Source of the DNA: DAORDI01 sp035345895
GTDB lineage: Bacteria; Spirochaetota; Leptospiria; Leptospirales; Leptospiraceae
Direction of reading: 5' to 3'
NCBI GenBank assembly: GCA_035345895.1
Contig: DAORDI010000345.1
Coordinates: 1-5,270 of the forward strand
DNA length: 5,270 nucleotides
Made by a program: the position numbers and the translations under genes. Positions 1 through 5,270 of the stretch are shown piece after piece (position 1 is the first letter of the stretch; every line of letters begins with the position of its first letter). A model generated the notes under the pieces. The model worked only from the letters and a program-made list of their open reading frames with translations. It ran no database searches and was not told where the DNA came from.

Positions 1-1471
1 CAAGCACAAGAGACGGAATAAACTGCAGATTCGTAAGGGGATAGATCGGAAGCCCCAGAGTCGAGGGAACAGCAGATAGACTTAATATACTTCCGAGTAC
101 CGCAAAAATCATGACCATAGCCTGCAGACTGCCTTTCTTTTCCTCTCTGAAACTATACCAGTCATACAGTATTTTAAAAAGAGTGATCATATTTACAAGA
201 CTGAACAGAAGAAGCACAGGCCCACTCGCACCGGATCTTCCGAATGAAAATTCGTAATAACCTTTATAAAGGTAGGGACTGAGGGCAAATAAGGAAGTCA
301 GCACTGCGGTTGCGTCAATGAGCCAGGAAATTTTAGGAACTTCTTTATTGTACGCAATGTACAGGAGTCGAAACTGAACGGATGCGTTGAATGCAATGAA
401 CGTAAAAAGAATCTGCCCGATTCGGTGCTCAATCAGAATGGGAAGATAGAGTCCTCTGAAAATCATAATGATATTCAGAAGTCCGTTCATGAACAGGGTC
501 ATTGCCACAAACATGCTCAGCCGGTTCTCCGGATTGTTCCCTGCAATGTATGCGGAAAGACAGATAGTCACGACAGCAGAAAACAGAGGGATCAGAAAAT
601 GGAAATTTCTGTACTGGAAATTTTCTCCAGGAACAAGAAACAGTGCAACCCCGACAGCAAAAACTAAAAATGACAGAGAGATAAAAACGGACAGTATATA
701 AAAAAGCAGATTCTTTTTAAACAAAAGATCACTCAGATCCAAAAAATCACTTCGGAATGCTCCATAGGCAATCGAAAGCAAAGGGATAAACATAAACACT
801 GCAAATGGAAAAATATTTTTACCTGAGATGAGCAGAAATACATTTACAGCTATCAAGACGAAGGAAAAAAAACCGTAAAAAATAAATCTTTCCATTGATC
901 TTTGCCTTGTCCTGTAAATTCTCCAACTGCTAAAGCTTGCATAAATCATACAAATTGTTGTTATCATTCCTGCATAAACGACCTTCGGAAAAACAACGGG
1001 AAATCTGCCTATTTCTGTTTTGATCACTTCTCCTGTAAAAATCGTATTTGTCACAACAGAATATGCAATAACTAGAGCAGACATAGAATATAAAAATGCT
1101 GCTGCAATCAAAAGCTTATCCTTTTTCTCTGATACATAGTAAATGAAAATTGGAGCAAAACTTCCACCCAAAAAAGGCAGGATATAAATAATTCTATTGC
1201 TTACCAAAATCCTTTCAAGAGAAAAAATGACAATTCTGCTGAATTGTATAAATACATAGAAAGTAAGTCCAAGTATGGTCATTGCAAAAGAAAAAATGTA
1301 TCCTTTTTTATCTTTTGATCTGAACACATTCAAAAAGCTTAAGACAGAAATAGTCAATCCAATTAGAAAAGAAAGCAGCAGAGGAAACCCATACGGTATT
1401 TGATGCCAGAAATATTCTAATGCATCTGGATTTTCCGATAGACCGGGAATGGGGATCAGCGGGGGGTTCAT
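1..1471 (-). CDS. Multi-pass membrane protein with two tandem 7TM-like sensor modules (3' end beyond window)
   Basis: An uninterrupted frame of 490 codons reads from ATG at 1471 to the window edge, with an in-frame TAG two codons upstream of the ATG. The product is strongly hydrophobic. Likely membrane segments lie near residues 28-50, 58-83, 94-113, 119-139, 159-180, 196-216 and 222-238, followed by a second set from about 253 to 490. The two halves resemble each other. FIP(L/S)L occurs at 228-232 and again at 484-488. AMT occurs at 63-65 and at 323-325, each before a hydrophobic stretch. The segment after FIP, with IAYGAFRSDFLDL at 234-246, resembles the end of the 7TM sensor domain found before histidine kinase, cyclase or phosphatase domains (HisKA_7TM type). 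The second module is cut off at the same point. By inference this is the sensory part of a membrane signalling protein; no catalytic domain is visible. The start is uncertain: the only SD-like bases (AGGG, 1473-1476) are one base from the ATG, and a C6 run lies in codons 2-4. Confidence 0.75.
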   Translation of the reverse strand, partial: MNPPLIPIPGLSENPDALEYFWHQIPYGFPLLLSFLIGLTISVLSFLNVFRSKDKKGYIFSFAMTILGLTFYVFIQFSRIVIFSLERILVSNRIIYILPFLGGSFAPIFIYYVSEKKDKLLIAAAFLYSMSALVIAYSVVTNTIFTGEVIKTEIGRFPVVFPKVVYAGMITTICMIYASFSSWRIYRTRQRSMERFIFYGFFSFVLIAVNVFLLISGKNIFPFAVFMFIPLLSIAYGAFRSDFLDLSDLLFKKNLLFYILSVFISLSFLVFAVGVALFLVPGENFQYRNFHFLIPLFSAVVTICLSAYIAGNNPENRLSMFVAMTLFMNGLLNIIMIFRGLYLPILIEHRIGQILFTFIAFNASVQFRLLYIAYNKEVPKISWLIDATAVLTSLFALSPYLYKGYYEFSFGRSGASGPVLLLFSLVNMITLFKILYDWYSFREEKKGSLQAMVMIFAVLGSILSLSAVPSTLGLPIYPLTNLQFIPSLVL

Positions 1472-1547
1472 TCCCTGCTAGAATTTCTAATCTTTCAGGC
1501 AAATACAATCTTTTTTTAACAGGACTGTGTGAAAACTATGTAATTCG

Positions 1548-2099
1548 TCAGGCTGCCTCGTTTTGGAAACTGCCTGGGTTATCTATGATATATTTTCGGA
1601 TGCGGTCTAATTCCTTCTCATTCCGAACAATCCGATCGTAAAATCGGGATTGCCATCCAAAATCAGGATTGATTTTGCGGGAATGAATTGTGCAAATGCG
1701 TTTAAATTGGTTAATAATAATTCCAATGGTTTTTTTTGACGCCAACGACGTTGTCGTTGTTGGTGGGGTGGTTGTAGAGACGCCCAAATTGGGCGTCTCT
1801 ACGTCGTCGTTGCCGGATGAACCGTCCGTGATAAACAAAATCCCGTGAATATGATCTGGCATTATTACGGATTCATCCAATTGAATATTTGGAAAATGTT
1901 TTGGAATTTCCTTCCAAAAATTTTCTGCAATTGCCCCGATGTCTGACAAATACATTTCTCCGTCTTCTATTTTTCCGAAATAGGGTTCTCTGTTCTTTGT
2001 GCAGATCGTTATAAAATAGCACCCAGGCGTTGAGTAATCCCAGGCTTTTAATCTTGCAGATTCTATGCGAAATTTATTTTTGTAAAGAGTCATAGTCAT
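1548..2099 (-). CDS. REP-associated tyrosine transposase (RAYT, IS200/IS605-like HUH family)
   Basis: Small single-strand DNA transposase of the Y1/HUH class, 183 residues from the ATG at 2099; RAYTs bind and process REP hairpins and are usually single-copy. Recognisable parts in order are the N-terminal stretch NKFRIESARLKAWDY, then GCYFITICTKNREPYFG, then the metal-binding HUH motif MPDHIHGI (His 83 and His 85), a variable Ser/Thr/Pro-rich linker, and the C-terminal FYDRIVRNEKELDRIRKYI block followed by NP. The Tyr in KYI is the likely nucleophile by analogy with the family. The linker (about residues 93-122) contains an in-frame copy of the palindromic unit that also flanks the gene start, encoding DVETPNLGV. 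The frame could begin at 2138, which adds 13 residues read through the upstream palindrome. I prefer 2099 or 2093 because homologous sequence begins around MTLYKNKF. No Shine-Dalgarno is seen and a hairpin abuts the start, so expression is probably low. The C-terminus after NP is short and lacks the usual Trp, so slight truncation is possible. Confidence 0.88.
   Translation of the reverse strand: MTMTLYKNKFRIESARLKAWDYSTPGCYFITICTKNREPYFGKIEDGEMYLSDIGAIAENFWKEIPKHFPNIQLDESVIMPDHIHGILFITDGSSGNDDVETPNLGVSTTTPPTTTTSLASKKTIGIIINQFKRICTIHSRKINPDFGWQSRFYDRIVRNEKELDRIRKYIIDNPGSFQNEAA
1743..1759. repeat. Small inverted repeat in the transposase linker region
   Basis: Perfect 7-base arms CAACGAC and GTCGTTG are separated by GTT. 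It lies 14 bases from the larger palindrome inside the transposase gene. Related GTCGTTG-like bases recur on the other side of that palindrome near 1804-1811. It encodes part of the Thr/Ser-rich linker. It may be the second, imperfect hairpin of a REP doublet or only low-complexity sequence. Confidence 0.4.
1774..1802. repeat. REP-like palindrome, internal copy inside the transposase gene
   Basis: A perfect 14-base inverted repeat with a single central base: the left arm is GTAGAGACGCCCAA and the right arm TTGGGCGTCTCTAC. Including three flanking bases to 1805, this unit matches 30 of 32 bases with the copy at 2101-2132 in the same orientation. The length is in frame with the transposase and encodes VETPNLGVST. 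Each strand begins with GTAG, the tetranucleotide known from E. coli REP elements as the RAYT recognition signal at the hairpin foot; its role here is inference. Confidence 0.85.
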
Positions 2100-2100
2100 A

Positions 2101-2132
2101 GTAAAGACGCCCAAATTGGGCGTCTCCACGTC
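2101..2132 (-). repeat. REP-like palindrome, copy at the transposase 5' end
   Basis: Second copy of the palindromic unit, differing from the internal one at two of 32 bases. The central ten base pairs around one unpaired base are perfect. Both changed bases produce A/C mismatches on the plus strand but G-U (or G-T) wobbles on the minus strand, so a 14-bp hairpin is still possible on the strand that would be transcribed. It lies between the sucA stop codon and the likely transposase start. Confidence 0.8.
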
Positions 2133-2152
2133 TTGCATTTGGGCGTCCTTAC
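2101..2152 (-). repeat. REP doublet hairpin between sucA and the transposase gene
   Basis: The arm at 2137-2152 (ATTTGGGCGTCCTTAC on plus) is complementary to 2101-2116 over 16 positions with one exception, which is a G-U wobble in minus-strand RNA. The loop is 20 bases. This long stem competes with the shorter hairpin formed by 2101-2129 because both use the same arm. The structure starts five bases after the sucA stop codon and ends one base before the transposase ATG at 2099. There is no U-run after it, so it is not a standard intrinsic terminator; it could stabilise the sucA mRNA 3' end or shield the transposase start. Confidence 0.65.
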
Positions 2153-2157
2153 TTTGC

Positions 2158-4899
2158 TTACTGGAGAGCCGTTTTTACCAGTTCTTCCTGTTCTCTCAGA
2201 TGAAGCTTCAGATGACCTGCTGCAGGACTCGAAGATTTTTTTCTTCCGACATAACGGATCTGTTTTCCTGAATCCATCACATCCCATTCACCGCGAATGA
2301 ATGCCCAGGAACCCTGATTCTGAGGCTCTTCCTGCACCCATACAATGTCATTTGCTCCGGAATACTTTTTCAGCATATCCTTGATTTCCGTTTCCGGGAA
2401 AGGGTAGAGCTGTTCCACACGCACGATTGCGTTATTGTTTTTCCCGGTTTTTTCTCTTTCTTCGAGAAGATCATAGTAAACCTTTCCTGAACAGAAAAGA
2501 ATCCTGTTTACTCCTTTCGGTTCGACAGTGTCCGGAATGACAGTCTGGAAAGCCCCTTCAGTCAGATCGCTCAGATTGGAGACAGCTTTCGGGTGACGGA
2601 GGAGACTTTTCGGAGTCATTACAATCAGAGGTTTTCTGAAATTTCGAAGCATCTGTCTTCTCAGAAGATGGAATATCTGCGCCGGTGTAGTGCAGTTTGC
2701 CACCTGCATATTGTCTTCTGCACAGAGCTGCAGAACTCTTTCAAGTCTTGCGCTGGAATGCTCCGGTCCCTGTCCTTCATATCCGTGAGGCAGGTACACA
2801 ACCAGCCCGCTCATTCTCTGCCACTTCACTTCTGAACTGCTGATGAACTGATCAAATATGACCTGAGCAGTATTTGCAAAGTCGCCGAACTGTGCTTCCC
2901 AGATGACAAGTGCTGAAGGATTGGCGAGTGAATAGCCGTATTCAAATCCGGCAACAGCATATTCGGACAGAGAAGAATTGATGACTTCAAATTCAGCCTG
3001 ATCCGCAGAAATGTTGGCAAGCGGTATATACTTCGTATTTTTATTTATATCCAGAAGAACGGCATGTCTGTGAGTGAATGTTCCTCTTTGAGCATCCTGA
3101 CCGGAAAGCCTTACCTTTGTTCCTGATTCCAGAAGTGTTCCGAATGCAGCAAGTTCAGCAAAACCCCAGTCCATAGGAATTTCGCCTGCACCCATTTTTG
3201 CTCTGGTTTCCAGAAGTTTCAGTAGTTTCGGATTTGGGGAAAAATCGGAACGCACATGGGTCATTGCCCGGACAACTTTTGCCAGCTGCTCTTTGGAAGT
3301 CTTGGTGACAGGTTCCACTTTTGCATCCTTGGAAAATCCTGACCAGACTCCCTGCATAGTATCCACTTTGATTTTTACATCCTTGCTCTTCACTTCATCA
3401 AAGGAATCTTCCAGGTATTTTTTGACCTCTTCCTTGATGGACTCCAGTTCCGCCTTGGTTACTTCCCCTGAATCCAGAAGCTGTTTCTCATAGAGCTGGT
3501 ATGTAGTGGGATGATTTTTAATGATATTATACATATAAGGCTGAGTGAATGCCGGCTCATCGTTTTCGTTGTGACCGAGTCTTCTGTAGCAGATCAGATC
3601 GATGATCACATCCTTGTGGAATTTCTGTCTGTATTCCAGAAGAAGCCTGACTGTTCTGTATGCTGCTTCCGGATCATCCCCGTTGATGTGAAAAATCGGA
3701 ATCTGAAAACCCTTAGCAAGATCTGTTGCATACATTGTAGATCTGGATTCATCAGGGAGTGTAGTAAACCCAATCTGGTTGTTCACTACAATATGGAATG
3801 TACCTCCTGTAGTATATCCCTCCAGGTTCATCAGATTCAGTGTTTCTGCCACGACTCCCTGACCTGCAAATGCAGCATCTCCATGAATCAGAATAGGCAT
3901 AAATTTCACTCGGTCTTTGTCTTTGTACAGATTCTGTCTTGCTCTGGTATTTCCTGTCACAACAGGATCTGCTGCTTCCAGATGACTTGGATTGAATACA
4001 AGGGAAAGCTTCACTTCCTTTCCTGACTGAGTTTTGATCGTGTTGGAATAGCCGAGATGATACTTTACATCGGCATAGCTCAGATCTTTTTCCGCTTTTT
4101 CTTCAAATTCGGCGAAGATAAGACTGGCTGGCTTTCTGAGAGTATTCACAAGAACATTCAGTCTTCCTCTGTGAGCCATTCCAAGAACCAGGGCTTCCAT
4201 ATTGTAGCCGCCGGCTTCTTCGACGATCGTATCCATAATGGGAATGAGGTTTTCTCCTCCTTCGAGAGAGAATCTCTTTTTCCCGACAAATTTTCTGGCA
4301 AGGAAGTTTTCGAAATAATCTGCCTCGAAAAGTTTTTTGAAAAGTCTGAGTTTGACGGACTTGTCCAGAGGATAGGCATTGCCTGTTCTTTCCATCTTAG
4401 ACTGAAGCCACTCTCTTTCTTCCTCGTTTACAATATAGTACTGCTCGCATCCGATTGTGTGGCAGTACGTTCTTTCATACCAGTCGATGACATTCTTCAG
4501 CTTGGTTTTTCCAAGAGACGTTCCTGTCTGAACCTCTGTTTCGAGATCTTCCGGGCGAAGTCCTTTCAGTTTCTGGTCGATGAATGTTCTGTCCGGTTTC
4601 AGTATCTTCAGCGGGTCAAGATCTGCAGCAAGATGTCCCTGTCTTCTGTAGGCATTCAGAAGGTTCATCAGCCCCATTTCCGGAAGAGAGGAGGCATTTG
4701 CGTCCTTCAGCGGGTCGAGCGACCTGACTGTTCCGTTCTTGCCGTTTGAATAGGCCGGGACCGATCCGGATTCGATCTCCTGAAAGAAAATCTTCCAGTC
4801 GGCAGAAACTGATGCCGGATTTGCTTTGTACTTTTCATACAGTTCTTCCAGAATGACTGTATTGCCTGCATTAAGACTCATTAATATTTCTGAATTCAT
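2158..4899 (-). CDS. sucA: 2-oxoglutarate dehydrogenase E1 component (SucA)
   Basis: Thiamine diphosphate-dependent E1 subunit of the cytoplasmic 2-oxoglutarate dehydrogenase complex. It decarboxylates 2-oxoglutarate and passes the succinyl group to the lipoyl domain of E2 (SucB). The 913-residue product is close to the usual 900-950. The N-terminal E1o segment (ILEELYEKYKANP, 16-28) is followed by NAYRRQGHLAADLDPL (82-97). The catalytic core shows MAHRGRLNVL (241-250), FNPSHLEAADPVV (302-314), the thiamine diphosphate motif from GD at 340-341 to NNQ at 373-375, HINGDDPEA (404-412) and YRRLGHNENDEPAF (438-451). The transketolase-like pyrimidine-binding domain has LSGQDAQRGTFTHRHAVL (598-615), IWEAQFGDFAN (666-676) and LPHGYEGQGPEHSSAR (703-718). 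The frame is open upstream to an ATG at 5070 that would overlap lpd by 116 bases. ATG 4899 is preferred because it has a good ribosome binding site and begins the family's N-terminal domain. It is probably co-transcribed with lpd. Confidence 0.97.
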   Translation of the reverse strand: MNSEILMSLNAGNTVILEELYEKYKANPASVSADWKIFFQEIESGSVPAYSNGKNGTVRSLDPLKDANASSLPEMGLMNLLNAYRRQGHLAADLDPLKILKPDRTFIDQKLKGLRPEDLETEVQTGTSLGKTKLKNVIDWYERTYCHTIGCEQYYIVNEEEREWLQSKMERTGNAYPLDKSVKLRLFKKLFEADYFENFLARKFVGKKRFSLEGGENLIPIMDTIVEEAGGYNMEALVLGMAHRGRLNVLVNTLRKPASLIFAEFEEKAEKDLSYADVKYHLGYSNTIKTQSGKEVKLSLVFNPSHLEAADPVVTGNTRARQNLYKDKDRVKFMPILIHGDAAFAGQGVVAETLNLMNLEGYTTGGTFHIVVNNQIGFTTLPDESRSTMYATDLAKGFQIPIFHINGDDPEAAYRTVRLLLEYRQKFHKDVIIDLICYRRLGHNENDEPAFTQPYMYNIIKNHPTTYQLYEKQLLDSGEVTKAELESIKEEVKKYLEDSFDEVKSKDVKIKVDTMQGVWSGFSKDAKVEPVTKTSKEQLAKVVRAMTHVRSDFSPNPKLLKLLETRAKMGAGEIPMDWGFAELAAFGTLLESGTKVRLSGQDAQRGTFTHRHAVLLDINKNTKYIPLANISADQAEFEVINSSLSEYAVAGFEYGYSLANPSALVIWEAQFGDFANTAQVIFDQFISSSEVKWQRMSGLVVYLPHGYEGQGPEHSSARLERVLQLCAEDNMQVANCTTPAQIFHLLRRQMLRNFRKPLIVMTPKSLLRHPKAVSNLSDLTEGAFQTVIPDTVEPKGVNRILFCSGKVYYDLLEEREKTGKNNNAIVRVEQLYPFPETEIKDMLKKYSGANDIVWVQEEPQNQGSWAFIRGEWDVMDSGKQIRYVGRKKSSSPAAGHLKLHLREQEELVKTALQ

Positions 4900-4954
4900 A
4901 AGTTTTCCCCTGTAATTCTGTTCTGCAGTGTATGCAAAATTTGATAAAATTTCA
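4900..4954 (-). other. lpd-sucA spacer
   Basis: A 55-base gap between the lpd stop codon and the sucA start. Apart from the ribosome binding site it is AT-rich, with no hairpin and no convincing promoter, which fits readthrough from lpd into sucA on one transcript. Confidence 0.5.
4906..4911 (-). promoter_or_regulatory. Ribosome binding site of sucA
   Basis: AGGGGA on the minus strand lies six bases before ATG 4899. It decides the sucA start against the longer in-frame ATG at 5070, which lies within lpd coding sequence. Confidence 0.75.
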
Positions 4955-5270
4955 TTATGAATGTATCGACCAGCTGTCCACTGCCATCGCTGCTTCACGA
5001 AGCACTTCTGATAGAGTAGGGTGAGCATGGCAGGTTCTCGCCAGATCTTCTGCAGATGCTCCGAATTCAAAAGCGATCCCTGCTTCTGCGATCATATCCG
5101 AGGCACGGGGGCCAATGATGTAGATTCCCAGAACCTTGTCCGTTTTTTTGTCCGCCAGGACTTTCACCTGTCCGTCAGATTCATTCATCGCCTTTGTTCT
5201 TCCGTTAGCCTTGAAGAGTGACTTTCCGACCTTGTATTCGATCTTTTTTTCTTTCAGCTCCTCTTCCCCG
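4955..5270 (-). CDS. lpdA: Dihydrolipoyl dehydrogenase (E3), C-terminal part
   Basis: The last 104 residues and TAA stop of a dihydrolipoamide dehydrogenase; the 5' part lies beyond the window. E3 is the FAD-dependent flavoprotein that reoxidises the dihydrolipoyl groups of E2 with NAD+ in 2-oxoacid dehydrogenase complexes. The visible part is the dimerisation domain: EYKVGKSLFKANGRTKAMNE, then VKVLADKKTDKVLGIYIIGP, then the strongly conserved EFGASAEDLARTCHAHPTLSE. HAHPTLSE carries the His-Glu pair that acts as the active-site base and reaches into the partner subunit's active site. The end is slightly unusual (AMAVDSWSIHS, where many family members end with a form of AVDGRAIH), but the length is normal. 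It lies 55 bases upstream of sucA in the same direction, so the two probably form an operon; as E3 it may also serve pyruvate dehydrogenase. Confidence 0.96.
   Translation of the reverse strand, partial: GEEELKEKKIEYKVGKSLFKANGRTKAMNESDGQVKVLADKKTDKVLGIYIIGPRASDMIAEAGIAFEFGASAEDLARTCHAHPTLSEVLREAAMAVDSWSIHS

Noticed and set aside
425..701. Two short overlapping plus-strand frames of about 80 codons
   Set aside because: They lie opposite the continuous membrane-protein frame and show no recognisable domain.
1308..1508. 66-codon minus-strand frame overlapping the start of the membrane protein
   Set aside because: After the C6 run it is only the out-of-phase reading of the membrane protein. 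Its first 15 codons are considered in the homopolymer finding.
1774..2152. CRISPR-like spaced repeats
   Set aside because: There are only two full copies and one half copy, at irregular distance and lying in or next to a transposase gene. They are REP-like palindromes.
2101..2152. Intrinsic terminator for sucA
   Set aside because: The stem is strong but no U-run follows it on the minus strand, so it is reported as a REP doublet and not as a terminator.
3511..4026. 171-codon open frame on the plus strand opposite sucA
   Set aside because: It is a shadow of the region encoding the thiamine diphosphate site. The product is Cys/Ser-rich with no recognisable domain and no ribosome binding site.
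4057..4749. 230-codon open frame on the plus strand opposite sucA
   Set aside because: It is antisense to conserved SucA sequence, its product resembles no family I recognise, and it follows from the codon pattern of the real gene.
4900..5070. N-terminal extension of SucA from ATG 5070 (57 extra residues)
   Set aside because: It overlaps the conserved lpd C-terminus in another frame. The shorter start has AGGGGA at good spacing and begins the typical SucA N-terminal domain.

Overview
The window most likely comes from a spirochaete of the family Leptospiraceae (Leptospira or a close relative). This rests on recognising the style of the SucA protein and of the multi-pass membrane protein; no database search was possible, so the placement is an inference. 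All recognisable genes lie on the minus strand and read from right to left.

Right side (5270 to 2158): the 3' end of a dihydrolipoyl dehydrogenase gene (lpd, E3) is followed after a 57-base gap (including its stop-to-start spacer) by a complete 913-residue sucA gene for the E1 component of 2-oxoglutarate dehydrogenase. Together with a sucB (E2) gene that must lie elsewhere, these make the TCA-cycle complex that turns 2-oxoglutarate, CoA and NAD+ into succinyl-CoA, CO2 and NADH. The order lpd then sucA differs from the familiar sucA-sucB-lpd order.

Middle (2157 to 1548): directly behind the sucA stop codon sits a REP-like palindromic cluster and a gene for a REP-associated tyrosine transposase (RAYT, IS200/IS605-like HUH family). 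The same 32-base palindromic unit occurs twice: once overlapping the 5' end of the transposase gene and once in frame inside it, so the longest reading frame carries the peptide DVETPNLGV twice. On the transcribed strand the 5' cluster can fold into two competing hairpins that end one base before the likely start codon.

Left side (1471 to 1): an open frame of 490 codons on the minus strand that runs off the window edge. It encodes a very hydrophobic protein built from two related, about 256-residue membrane modules, resembling the N-terminal 7TM sensor regions of bacterial signalling proteins. Its output domain, if any, is outside the window. A run of six C bases sits at its first codons and makes the true start uncertain.

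I found no tRNA, rRNA, CRISPR array, riboswitch or canonical intrinsic terminator.
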